This document shows, in pieces, positions 45,678-54,397 of a DNA stretch of 64,000 nt. The position numbers and the translations under genes were made by a program. The stretch covers positions 1 through 64,000 of the forward strand of contig UBTA01000068.1 in NCBI GenBank assembly GCA_900468065.1. The letters are read 5' to 3'. The notes under the pieces were generated by a model. That model was given only the letters and a program-made list of their open reading frames with translations. It was not told the DNA's origin and searched no databases. Numbering within the stretch: the first letter of the stretch is position 1; each line of letters begins with the position of its first letter. The stretch is from Hyphomicrobiales bacterium. GTDB lineage: Bacteria; Pseudomonadota; Alphaproteobacteria; Rhizobiales; Rhizobiaceae.

Positions 45678-47279
45678 TCAGCTCTTGGAGGGCTGGATAT
45701 CGGCGAAGGTCGTGACTGGCCGGAAGCGTATGCGGGCGTTGACCGGGATCTGCCCGGCAAGATCGAGATGGTATTCGGCCACCGTGCCAATGACGGGATA
45801 GCCGCCGGTCAGCGGATGGTCGGCGAGAAACAGCACCGGCTGGCCGCTATGCGGCACCTGGATTGCGCCCGTGGCGGTGCCTTCGCTCGGCAGTTCTGCC
45901 TTGTCCTTGCGTTCGAGCGCTTGGTCGCCGGAAAGGCGAATGCCGACGCGGTTTGATTGCGGCGTCACCGTCCAGAGCTGTTCGGACAGCGCCGCAAGCC
46001 CGGCTTCGGTGAACCAGTCGCTGCGTGGTCCCATGATTACATCGAGCGTGACGATCTCGCCCGAGGCTGGATGGTCGAAGGCAGGCGTTTCATCGAGCGA
46101 AACGGACGACAGCCCCTTGGTTTCGGCATTGACGGCCAGTACTGCGCCTGTGGTGACGGGATCGGGACCGACGACGGCAAGCGTATCGGTGGACATGCTC
46201 CCCAGCACCGGGCTGACGGCAAATCCGCCGCGCACGGCAAGATAGGTCCGCATGCCGGCGGGCGCCTGCCCGAGCGTCACGACGTCACCGGCCTCAAGCG
46301 CGATTGAACGATATGTCTGAGCGCTGACCGCGCGGCCGGACGCATCACGGATGCTGACGGGGCAGGGCGCGCCGGTGAGCGCGATGACGGCGCGGCCGGA
46401 GACCTCGAACGAGAAACCGCCCAGGATAATTTCAAGACAGGCCATGTCAGCGGGGTTGCCGGCCACGCGGTTTGCGGCCTTCAGTGCAGCCTGATCAAGC
46501 GCGCCGGAGGCGGAAACGCCCTGTCCTGTCTGGCCGAAGCGGCCGAGATCCTGAAAGAGCGCCGGCATCGGCGCTGCGAGAACGTTCAGCGTCACGGCAT
46601 CCTTGTCGTTTCCGGCAGCCTTGACATCCGCAATCCTGGCTGTTCGCTGGACGGCTGGCACGGTTTTCTTGGCCAGATCGACGAACCGCACGCGGTATCC
46701 CGGCTGGAACAGGGCCGGTGGATCGCGCGACAGGTCCCACATCTTTTCCGGCGTCGTGCCGATGATCTGCCAGCCACCCGGGCTAGCCTGCGGATAGACG
46801 CCGCTGAATGCCCCTGCCAGCGCGACCGAGCCTGCGGGGATCTTCGTGCGCGGGCTCTGGCGGCGCGGCACCTGCAGAGCCGGATCGCCGCCGACGAGGT
46901 AGCCGAAGCCCGGTGCAAAGCCACAAAAGGCGACGGTAAATTCGCTGTCGGTGTGGCGGCGGATAACCTCTTCGACCGACAGGCCGGTCAGGCCCGCGAC
47001 ATCGGCCAGATCCTCGCCGTTATACGTGACAGGGATTTCGACGAGTTTGTCGGATGGCGCGATGCGGGCCGAGAGATCGCGGGTGACGATCCTGGCAGCC
47101 AGTGTTTCTGCGGTCAGCTTTTCCGGCCGGAAACGGATCATCAGCGTGCGGGCGGCAGGCACCATATCGGTGACGCCCTCAACCGGTTCTGCTTCAAGCG
47201 ACGCAAACAGCGCCAGCGTCTCATCGAGATCGGCGAGTTCGACGGTAAGGGTCGTCAGGCTGACAGGCAGAAATCGCAT
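45678..47279 (-). CDS. 5-oxoprolinase subunit B-C fusion (PxpB-PxpC, KipI-KipA type)
   Basis: About 533 residues. Residues about 1-215 are PxpB/KipI-like ([21 protein letters not shown], then [21 protein letters not shown]). Residues about 235-533 are PxpC/KipA-like ([46 protein letters not shown]). In E. coli PxpA, PxpB and PxpC together hydrolyse 5-oxoproline with ATP; this family is also homologous to the carboxyltransferase of urea carboxylase. I chose the ATG at 47279; the open frame continues upstream into the next gene without homology. Eight bases separate it from the DUF1445 gene. Confidence 0.87.
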   Translation of the reverse strand: MRFLPVSLTTLTVELADLDETLALFASLEAEPVEGVTDMVPAARTLMIRFRPEKLTAETLAARIVTRDLSARIAPSDKLVEIPVTYNGEDLADVAGLTGLSVEEVIRRHTDSEFTVAFCGFAPGFGYLVGGDPALQVPRRQSPRTKIPAGSVALAGAFSGVYPQASPGGWQIIGTTPEKMWDLSRDPPALFQPGYRVRFVDLAKKTVPAVQRTARIADVKAAGNDKDAVTLNVLAAPMPALFQDLGRFGQTGQGVSASGALDQAALKAANRVAGNPADMACLEIILGGFSFEVSGRAVIALTGAPCPVSIRDASGRAVSAQTYRSIALEAGDVVTLGQAPAGMRTYLAVRGGFAVSPVLGSMSTDTLAVVGPDPVTTGAVLAVNAETKGLSSVSLDETPAFDHPASGEIVTLDVIMGPRSDWFTEAGLAALSEQLWTVTPQSNRVGIRLSGDQALERKDKAELPSEGTATGAIQVPHSGQPVLFLADHPLTGGYPVIGTVAEYHLDLAGQIPVNARIRFRPVTTFADIQPSKS

Positions 47280-47286
47280 CGGAACC

Positions 47287-48093
47287 TCAGGCGTGGTATG
47301 CTGAATCGGGAATATCGGTGATGAACATGTGCCCCGGCGCATGGGTAATGGCAAATGGCACACCCGACGCCATGACGGCAGCCTGGGGCGTGACGCCGCA
47401 AGCCCAGAACACCGGCACTTCGCCGGGCTCGACGCGAACGGCATCGCCAAATTCCGGCTTTGACAGATCCTTGATGCCAATCTCTTCCGGTGCTCCGATA
47501 TGGACGGGAGCGCCGTGTACGGACGGGAAACGGCCGGAGATCGTCGCAGCGTCGGCGACGCGCGAGGCGGGGATCGGCCGCATGGAGACGACCATATTGC
47601 CATGCAGGCGTCCGGCCGGACGGCACGGCGTGCTGGTCAGATACATCGGCACATTGGACTTGTCGGTAATGTGGCGGATCTCGATACCGGCTTCGGCCAT
47701 CGGCGTTTCGAAGGTGAAGCTGCACCCGATCAGGAAGCTGACGAGATCGGAGTGCTCGGCCCAGGCGGCGGTCGCATCCGCCGTCTCTTCGGAAAGCTTG
47801 CCATTGCGCCAGATGCGATAGAGCGGCAGGTCCTTGCGCAGATCGGCCCCCGGGGCGAGCATGGTCGCGTACGAGCCGGGATCGGACACGTCAAGAACCG
47901 GGCAGGCCTTGGGGTTGCGCTGGGCATAGAGCAGGAAATCGAAGGCCCAATCGCGCGGCAAGACGATCATGTTGGCCTGGGTGAAGCCCGGCGCGACGCC
48001 GGACGTCGGCTCGATGCTGCCGGCCCGATACCGTTCGCGGGCGACGCGGGCCGGTGCCGTGTTGACGTGGCGAAGATGGTCTATTGCGATCAT
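47287..48093 (-). CDS. DUF1445 protein (putative hydro-lyase/D-glutamate cyclase-like)
   Basis: About 268 residues. Family segments include [41 protein letters not shown] and the end [32 protein letters not shown]. The mitochondrial relative interconverts D-glutamate and 5-oxo-D-proline. Its place between pxpA and pxpBC supports a role with 5-oxo-D-proline or a similar lactam. I chose the ATG at 48093 with GGAGGAG at ideal spacing. Confidence 0.85.
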   Translation of the reverse strand: MIAIDHLRHVNTAPARVARERYRAGSIEPTSGVAPGFTQANMIVLPRDWAFDFLLYAQRNPKACPVLDVSDPGSYATMLAPGADLRKDLPLYRIWRNGKLSEETADATAAWAEHSDLVSFLIGCSFTFETPMAEAGIEIRHITDKSNVPMYLTSTPCRPAGRLHGNMVVSMRPIPASRVADAATISGRFPSVHGAPVHIGAPEEIGIKDLSKPEFGDAVRVEPGEVPVFWACGVTPQAAVMASGVPFAITHAPGHMFITDIPDSAYHA

Positions 48094-48115
48094 GGTCTCT
48101 CCTCCAAAACGTCGA

Positions 48116-48880
48116 TCAGGCAGGCAGGAACGAACGGATGGCAATACCGTCCGCCTCGAAGGCGCGGCGGATTTCCTGGGCAATGGCCACGGCACCCGGG
48201 CTGTCGCCATGCACGCAGATCGACTGGGCATCGATCTTGATGGTGGACCCGTCGATCGCCTCGAGCGTGCCTTCGCGGGCAAGCTGCAGCATGCGGCGGG
48301 CGATCAACTGGGTGTCGTGCAGTACGGCACCCGGGTCGCGGCGCGAGACCAGCTGGCCATCCGGTGTATAGGCGCGGTCGGCAAAGGCTTCGGCGACAAC
48401 GTTGAGGCCCGAGTTGCGGGCGAGGTCGAGGATCGGCGCATTGGCGAGCCCCATCAGCGTCAGCTCGGGATCGATGGCCTTGATGCCGTCGATCACCGCT
48501 TGACCCTGTTTCGGGTCATTTGCGATGCGGTTGTAGAGTGCGCCGTGCGGCTTGACATAACCGACGGTAACGCCGGCGGCTGCCGCAATGCCTTTCAGCG
48601 CGCCGATCTGGTAGATGACGTCGGCGATGAGTTCGCCGCTCGTCACATCCATGTCGCGCCGGCCGAAGCCGACGCGATCGGGATAGGAGACGTGCGCCCC
48701 GATGGAAACACCCTTCGCGGCGGCCGCCTTCACGGTCTTCCAGATGCCTGCAGGGTCGCCAGCATGGAAGCCGCAGGCCACATTGGCGCTGGAGACGATG
48801 GCAAGCATCGCCGTATCATCGCCCATGCTCCAGGCGCCATAGCTTTCACCGAGATCGCTGTTCAGATCGATGGCAGTCAT
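48116..48880 (-). CDS. pxpA: 5-oxoprolinase subunit A (PxpA, LamB/YcsF family)
   Basis: 254 residues with the family start [20 protein letters not shown], the [17 protein letters not shown] segment and [18 protein letters not shown]. It opens the lactam ring of 5-oxoproline together with PxpB and PxpC in known systems. It sits 12 bases behind the NRAMP stop and 22 bases before the DUF1445 gene, so it is inside the five-gene operon. Confidence 0.92.
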   Translation of the reverse strand: MTAIDLNSDLGESYGAWSMGDDTAMLAIVSSANVACGFHAGDPAGIWKTVKAAAAKGVSIGAHVSYPDRVGFGRRDMDVTSGELIADVIYQIGALKGIAAAAGVTVGYVKPHGALYNRIANDPKQGQAVIDGIKAIDPELTLMGLANAPILDLARNSGLNVVAEAFADRAYTPDGQLVSRRDPGAVLHDTQLIARRMLQLAREGTLEAIDGSTIKIDAQSICVHGDSPGAVAIAQEIRRAFEADGIAIRSFLPA

Positions 48881-48892
48881 GTTTTATCCTCC

Positions 48893-50155
48893 TCAGGCGG
48901 CGGGCGACAGCAGGGCGAAAATCGGGCCGATCGACTTGTAGCCCATGTACCAGGTGAGCACGCAAGCCAGAACGCCCAGCACCAGCAGCCAGCGCGGATA
49001 GCGATAGCCGGACATCAGGTCGGACCGTGCCCAAGCCGCATAGATGAAGATCGAAAGGCCGATCGGTAGAATGAGGCCATTCAGTCCGCCAACGAAGATC
49101 AGCATCTGCGCCGGTGGCGTCGTGATGACCACATAGAAGAACAGCGACACTGCGATGAAGATGACCGTCGCGATGTTGCGGGCGCGTTCGGTGACGTCCT
49201 TTTTGAAGACCGTAATGAAGGACACCGAGGTATAGGCGGCGCCAATCACCGACGTAATGGCTGCAAACCACAGGACGGCACCGAAGATGCGGTAGCCGAC
49301 ATCGCCTGCAGCTGCCTGGAAGGCCTGGGCGGCTGGGTTGGCGCCCTTGCCGGAAACATCAATGACGACGCCGCTGGCCACCACGCCGAGAATGGCAAGG
49401 AAGAGCACATAACGCATCAGGCCGGTGACGGCGATGCCGGTGAGTGCCGCGCGGTTGACGGCGCCGAGGTTCTCTATGCCAACAGTGCCCTTGTCGAGCA
49501 GACGATGTGCGCCGGAATACGTGATGTAGCCGCCGACCGTGCCGCCGACGATGGTGGTGATCGTGGCGAAATCGATGGTGGAGGGCAGAAAGGTCTGGAA
49601 CAACGCATCGCCGACCGGTGGGGCGGAGACGATTGCTACATACAGCGTAAGAAGGATCATTAGCACGCCGGCCACGACGATCAGCCGGTCAATGGCGACG
49701 CCTGCGCGCTTTGAGCTGAAGATGCCGATAGCGATCAGTGCGCTGATCGCGCCACCCCATTTCGGATCGAGACCGAGCATGGCGTTGAGGCCGAGACCCG
49801 AGCCGCCGATATTGCCGATATTGAAGAACAGGCCCCCGACGATGACGAGGACTGCCAGCAGGTAACCGGTGCCCGGAATGGCTGCGTTCGCAATGTCGGA
49901 TGCGCGCATTCTGGTGAGCGTCACGATCCGCCAGATGTTCAGCTGTACGATGAAATCGATGAGAATGGAGGCGAGGATCGCGAAGGCGAAGGCCGAGCCA
50001 AGTTTGGTTGTGAAGGTGGCCGTCTGTGTGATGAAGCCCGGGCCGATGGCCGAGGTTGCCATCAGGAAGATCGCGGCAGTCAGCGCGGCACGGCGCGACT
50101 TGAGCGACATTCCTGTGGGGCTGCCGTTTCCGGCCGGTTTGATTTGCTGTTCCAT
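48893..50155 (-). CDS. NRAMP-family transporter
   Basis: About 420 residues with eleven or so hydrophobic helices. The NRAMP-like start TSAIGPGFITQTATFTTKLGSAFAFA is present, but it lacks the DPGN/MPH metal-site motifs in their usual form: helix 1 reads GPGFITQTATF where the metal-binding D-P-G-N is expected. The protein may therefore move something other than Mn or Fe, for example an organic substrate of this operon (inference). I chose the ATG at 50155 with AGAGGGTGAC upstream. It is the first gene of the operon. Confidence 0.83.
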   Translation of the reverse strand: MEQQIKPAGNGSPTGMSLKSRRAALTAAIFLMATSAIGPGFITQTATFTTKLGSAFAFAILASILIDFIVQLNIWRIVTLTRMRASDIANAAIPGTGYLLAVLVIVGGLFFNIGNIGGSGLGLNAMLGLDPKWGGAISALIAIGIFSSKRAGVAIDRLIVVAGVLMILLTLYVAIVSAPPVGDALFQTFLPSTIDFATITTIVGGTVGGYITYSGAHRLLDKGTVGIENLGAVNRAALTGIAVTGLMRYVLFLAILGVVASGVVIDVSGKGANPAAQAFQAAAGDVGYRIFGAVLWFAAITSVIGAAYTSVSFITVFKKDVTERARNIATVIFIAVSLFFYVVITTPPAQMLIFVGGLNGLILPIGLSIFIYAAWARSDLMSGYRYPRWLLVLGVLACVLTWYMGYKSIGPIFALLSPAA

Positions 50156-50242
50156 GTCACCCTCTTTCTCTGTTCCCAATTGCCTTGGGCTGAGTTGAAT
50201 ATCAACCGGCTTAAAGTCGCTGTGTTTCACAATTCTGTCAAT

Positions 50243-50299
50243 ATTGTTCAACGATTTTATTCTATCGTTCTACTAAATTGTTCAAATGTTGAGCAATTT
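50243..50299. promoter_or_regulatory. GntR-type operator region before the pxp operon
   Basis: A near-perfect palindrome with arms AAATTGTTCAA (50275-50285) and TTGAGCAATTT (50289-50299), three bases apart, matches at 10 of 11 pairs. A further half-site ATTGTTCAA lies at 50243-50251. They are in the divergent region between the NRAMP-led operon and the gntR gene, about 90-145 bases upstream of the NRAMP start. Confidence 0.6.
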
Positions 50300-50575
50300 G
50301 ACACTTCTTGGCACACAGAACTGCCACATTGCCGACATTTTCTGTTGGGTTTTATGACGGTAGTTGCGTCGCTGACCTCCCGCTCACGCAGATCAAGGTG
50401 GTCTGTTATGCTGCTTTAATGCCCGTGTCATGGCCCGGTCTGGGTGACGATGTTTGATAACGTCGTGGTTTGCCTGCCACATTGTCTGTCTCTTGGTTCC
50501 CAAGGTGAGCGAACCGGTATATCGATGCGCACAGGGGGCGGATGTTTCATTCGCCTCCATGCATGGGGGGCTTTG

Positions 50576-51247
50576 ATGGCTGAGCAGGATACCACATCGG
50601 CGCTGGCGCCACGGCTTGCGGAAGAGATTCGCGACAAACTGATCGCGGGCGAACTGAAACCCGGTCAGCGATTATCGGAAGCAGCGCTCAGCGACGGCCT
50701 GGACGTGTCGCGCAATTCGCTGCGCGAAGCGTTTCGGCTTCTGACCAAGGAAGGCCTTCTGCGGCATGAGCCCAACCGCGGCGTCTTCGTCGCAACGCCC
50801 AGCATGTCGTCGATCATGGATATCTACCGGGTGCGTCGCATGGTCGAATGCCAGGCTGTTGCCAAGGCCTATCCCAATCATCCAGCAGTTGCCCGCATGC
50901 GCGCGGCCGTCACGCGCGCCAAGGTCGCACGTGACGCCAAGGCCTGGGGTACGGTTGGCAGCGAGAACATGGTGTTTCATGCCGCTATCGTCGATCTTGC
51001 CGACAGCCAGCGGCTGAACGCCTTCTACGCTCAAATCGCCGCCGAACTGCGGCTGAGCTTCGGCTTGCTCGACGATCCGGAACTGTTGCACGCCCCTTAT
51101 GTCGACTTGAACGCCGCGATCCTTGAAAAACTCGAGGCGGGCATGACCGCTGAGGCTGCCGCGGCTCTGGAAGCTTATCTCGCCCAGTCCGAGCGGACCG
51201 TCCTTGCCGCCTTCTCGCGCATCGATCCGTCGAACGGTGTAAAATAG
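50576..51247 (+). CDS. GntR-family (FCD) transcriptional regulator
   Basis: About 223 residues. Winged HTH LAEEIRDKLIAGELKPGQRLSEAALSDGLDVSRNSLREAF (about 15-55) and a helical FCD effector domain behind it. I chose the ATG at 50576 as the family begins there and a G-rich ribosome binding site precedes it; longer in-frame starts exist. Divergent from the pxp-type operon; the palindrome at 50275-50299 is the likely operator. Confidence 0.87.
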   Translation: MAEQDTTSALAPRLAEEIRDKLIAGELKPGQRLSEAALSDGLDVSRNSLREAFRLLTKEGLLRHEPNRGVFVATPSMSSIMDIYRVRRMVECQAVAKAYPNHPAVARMRAAVTRAKVARDAKAWGTVGSENMVFHAAIVDLADSQRLNAFYAQIAAELRLSFGLLDDPELLHAPYVDLNAAILEKLEAGMTAEAAAALEAYLAQSERTVLAAFSRIDPSNGVK

Positions 51248-51601
51248 CCGGCACATCCCGTGCCCGCAGCTCGATGCGTTCAACTGCCCGCGTCTCAAAG
51301 ACGCCAGCGATCGGTCCTGCAGCGGCCGCTGGTTTAGGCGGTTTGCCGCTATCGGCTAACCCGTACGGTTCAAGGCCGGCAGGGCACCACAGCAAAGGCC
51401 GCTGGTAGGAAGGCGCTGTCGAAGACATGCGCCCGGACGCAATCTGTCAAAGCTCCCTGGATTGTCGATGAGGCGCCTGGGCGAGGCTGCCGGCGCGGAA
51501 GAGACGTCCACCATCGTTGCAATCGACGGCTCGGTCAAGGGTGACCGGCGCGGCAGCGACAGGGTTGGCCGCTTGGCTAAAGCCTGTCCCATCGTCGGGG
51601 C
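51248..51601. other. Intergenic stretch between convergent genes, no gene seen
   Basis: About 350 bases between the gntR stop and the nadE-like stop. Open frames here have no family resemblance or ribosome binding sites. No strong hairpin or repeat was noticed. Confidence 0.4.
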
Positions 51602-52573
51602 TCAGGCGCCTATCAAAACGGGGTGCATATGGAGATAGCGTGCGACCTTGCGCTTGGATTGAATGTCGCTCCAGACTGCCTCGACCTGCGCGGCCGACAG
51701 GGACGTGGCGGCGCCGATCTCTGCCGCAGCAATGCTGTTTTCCAGGCCGTAGAGGCAGATATCCATTTTGGCATAGGGCAGCGCGAAGTAGAATTCTTCC
51801 TGTGTCTGGGCCAGTGAGTAGGTGTCCGTGGTTGGTGGACGCGCGCGCACCTCGGCAGGCACGCCCAGGTAGGTGGCAAGCTGGTAGACCTGCGACTTGT
51901 ACAGGTGGGCAATCGGCTTGATGTCGGCGGCGCCATCGCCGTTTTTCACAAAGAAGCCTTGATCATACTCAAGCCGGTTCGGCGTGCCGATCACCGCAAA
52001 GTTAAGCCGGTCGGCGTGATAATACTCCAGCTGCTTGCGCGTGCGCTGCTTCATGTTGGTCGCGGCAACGATTCCGAGATAGACCTGTGCCGGGAGACGG
52101 AGCTTGATCGTTTCGCCTTGCGGCGATTGGACGACCAGTGACGAAATATTGTAACCACCCGTCGTCAGCGCGTTGTCGAAGACGATCTTGGATGCCCATC
52201 CTCGACCATACTCGGGTACCACCTGGCGAATGAAATCATCGCGCCGCGCGTAGCAGCCCATCGCGGCTAGGGACGGCCCGATATCTTCGATAACGCTCTC
52301 GAGGCCAAAGGTTTCGGCGACGCTCCTGCCGAGCCTCAGACTATCGGGATCAGAATCGTTTTCCGGCATGAACAGGCCGAAGACATTTTTCGGGCCGAGC
52401 GCACGCACAGCCAGAGCCGCGCAGACACTGGAATCGATCCCTCCGGATATTCCAAGCACCAGCCCGCGCTTGCGCAGGTCGACGCGCAGTTTTTCGCGAA
52501 TTTCCTTGACGATGCGATCGGTCTCGGCGGCGGCGTCGAGTTCAAGTGCAGTGGCGGAAAAGGAAACGGTCAC
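51602..52573 (-). CDS. Stand-alone NAD(+) synthetase-like enzyme (NH3-type NadE family)
   Basis: 323 residues. N-type ATP pyrophosphatase with the P-loop GISGGIDSSVCAALAVRALG (about 43-60) and the downstream NadE segments IGTPNRLEYDQGFFVKNGDG and ADIKPIAHLYKSQVYQLATYLGVP. It has no N-terminal glutaminase domain, unlike the long glutamine-dependent NadE that usually serves as the housekeeping enzyme in rhizobia, so it may be a second, specialised copy. Its ATG overlaps the ligase stop (ATGA at 52570-52573), placing it in the ACP/ligase/AsnB cluster. It could amidate a cluster product instead of NaAD (inference). Confidence 0.85.
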   Translation of the reverse strand: MTVSFSATALELDAAAETDRIVKEIREKLRVDLRKRGLVLGISGGIDSSVCAALAVRALGPKNVFGLFMPENDSDPDSLRLGRSVAETFGLESVIEDIGPSLAAMGCYARRDDFIRQVVPEYGRGWASKIVFDNALTTGGYNISSLVVQSPQGETIKLRLPAQVYLGIVAATNMKQRTRKQLEYYHADRLNFAVIGTPNRLEYDQGFFVKNGDGAADIKPIAHLYKSQVYQLATYLGVPAEVRARPPTTDTYSLAQTQEEFYFALPYAKMDICLYGLENSIAAAEIGAATSLSAAQVEAVWSDIQSKRKVARYLHMHPVLIGA

Positions 52574-54120
52574 GGGGCAGATCCTGTTTGTTCGGACATT
52601 TCGGCAGCAAGTCTCGCGCTGAGCTTGCCAGTATCGGTCTTTGGAAGCGAGGCATGGAATTCAACGGATTTCGGCACCATGAAGTCTTCAAGATGCCGGG
52701 CGCAATGGCGTATAACGTCACGCTCTGTCAGGGCCGACGTGGTGGACACAACGAGGGCCTTGATGGCCTGACCCAGAATCGGGTCTGCAACACCGAAGAC
52801 GATGGCTTCGGCGATGCCGGGCAAACGGTGAAGTGCGGCTTCGACCTCTTTCGGTGCGACCTTTTCGCCGCGTGATTTGATGATGTCATCCTTGCGGGCA
52901 AGGAAGGTGAGGAAGCCGTCAGCGTCCGCTTGAAACAGGTCGCCGGTATGGAGACGCAGCTCTCCTGATTTCGGGTCCGGCCGCAAGACGCAGCTGGTCG
53001 CCTGCGGGTTCTCCCAGTAACCGCGCATCAGATGCGGTCCGTAGACGACCAGCTCGCCCGTCACTCCGGGGCTGGCGTTGTCTCCGGCGTCATCGACGAC
53101 AACGACCCGCGTGCCTGGGATGGCGATCCCGACAGAACCGGGACGGCAGTCAAGTTCGTCTGGCGGCAACCAGGTGGCACGGGTGCACTCGGTCTGCCCA
53201 TACATGGAATAGAAACGCACGTGCGGCAGCAATTCCCGAAGTCGGGCGAGATGGGTGACAGGCAAGGCCGCCGCGGCATTGGTCAGATAACGCAGACTGG
53301 TAAAAAGCGCCGGGTCGAGGTCGCGCATCTGCAGCATCATCGCAACCATCGACGGTACAAGAGGGAAACCGGTGACATTCTCGTCGCGGATGCGTTCGAA
53401 GATGGCATAGGGAAAGGCGAAGGACTTTTCGATCACCAGCGTCGCACCGAGGCGCACGCTCATTAGCAACTGATAGAGCCCGTAACCGAAAGCCATCGGC
53501 AGCACGGTGAGGATGATGTCACCGGCCCTGCCGTCCAGATAGGATATGATCGAACCGGCGGCAGCATCCATGCTGCGATGTGTCATCATCACGCCCTTTG
53601 GCTCCCCAGTCGAACCGGACGTGTAAATGATCATCGCCAGGTCATCAGCGGTTTGGCTGGCCGGGGCAGCAGGCGCTGTATCGACCGCAAGCAAAGCATT
53701 GAAATCCAGCACGCCCGGTGTCGGATCATAGGGTGGCGTCAGTGTGATTTTCGGAGATACAGCCATCCCCGCGACCGCTTCCGTTACAACGCTCGCGAGC
53801 TTGCCCTGAGCGAGAATCGCGACCGGGCGGCAATTCCTGATGACGAACGCAAGGCGCCCAGACTTGGTCGAGGCATTGATGGGGCAGAGAACGCCGCCGG
53901 CTTTCCACACCGCGAAGATCGAAATGGCTGCCTCAAGGCTGTTTTCCATGAAGACGAGCACCCGGTCGCCCTGCTTGACGCCTTCTTTCACCAGGTATGT
54001 CGCAAGCCGATCGGAGAGACTGGAAAATTCGCCATAGCTTACGCGCTTCCCCCCGGCAACGACCGCGATCTTGCCGCCGCTTGCGAGGCTACTGTTGCGA
54101 AGATAGTCATCAATGCGCAT
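52570..54120 (-). CDS. AMP-dependent acyl ligase (class I adenylate-forming enzyme)
   Basis: 516 residues. Motif A3 LAMIIYTSGSTGEPKGVMMTHRS (about 165-187), A5 FYSMYGQTECTRA, A7 LRLHTGDLFQADADGFLTFLARKDDIIKSRGEKV and the A10 lysine in KTDTGKLSARL at the end. It activates a carboxylic acid as the adenylate and loads it on CoA or, more likely here, on the adjacent acyl carrier protein. The substrate is unknown. It starts 22 bases after the ACP stop and overlaps the nadE-like gene. Confidence 0.88.
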   Translation of the reverse strand: MRIDDYLRNSSLASGGKIAVVAGGKRVSYGEFSSLSDRLATYLVKEGVKQGDRVLVFMENSLEAAISIFAVWKAGGVLCPINASTKSGRLAFVIRNCRPVAILAQGKLASVVTEAVAGMAVSPKITLTPPYDPTPGVLDFNALLAVDTAPAAPASQTADDLAMIIYTSGSTGEPKGVMMTHRSMDAAAGSIISYLDGRAGDIILTVLPMAFGYGLYQLLMSVRLGATLVIEKSFAFPYAIFERIRDENVTGFPLVPSMVAMMLQMRDLDPALFTSLRYLTNAAAALPVTHLARLRELLPHVRFYSMYGQTECTRATWLPPDELDCRPGSVGIAIPGTRVVVVDDAGDNASPGVTGELVVYGPHLMRGYWENPQATSCVLRPDPKSGELRLHTGDLFQADADGFLTFLARKDDIIKSRGEKVAPKEVEAALHRLPGIAEAIVFGVADPILGQAIKALVVSTTSALTERDVIRHCARHLEDFMVPKSVEFHASLPKTDTGKLSARLAAEMSEQTGSAP

Positions 54121-54142
54121 CGCCGGATACCCCTGGGGCGTG

Positions 54143-54397
54143 TCAACTTACCTGTTTGCGAGCGACGAAGGCGGCAATCTTGCCGATTGTATCGAGATTG
54201 GCCGGAACGATATCGGCATCCGCGATCTTCACTGCAAACCGTTCTTCGAGAAAACCGACCAGCTCGAGAATGCCGGTGGAATCCACCAGGTCATTGTCGA
54301 TCAGCGACATGTCGTCCGATAGGGCCTGGCTGTCATCACCGAACAGGAAACTCTCGATGATGAAAGTGCGGATATCGGTATGGATACCGTCGGTCAT
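54143..54397 (-). CDS. Acyl carrier protein
   Basis: 84 residues with the phosphopantetheine site in LIDNDLVDSTGILELVGFLE (Ser at about 40, the DS motif), followed by the helix 3-4 sequence FAVKIADADIVPANLDTIGKIAAFV. It is not the fatty-acid ACP by sequence and belongs to the discrete ACPs found beside adenylating enzymes. Its start overlaps the asnB-like stop (ATGA at 54394-54397), so the amidotransferase, ACP, ligase and NadE-like genes are closely coupled. Confidence 0.88.
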   Translation of the reverse strand: MTDGIHTDIRTFIIESFLFGDDSQALSDDMSLIDNDLVDSTGILELVGFLEERFAVKIADADIVPANLDTIGKIAAFVARKQVS

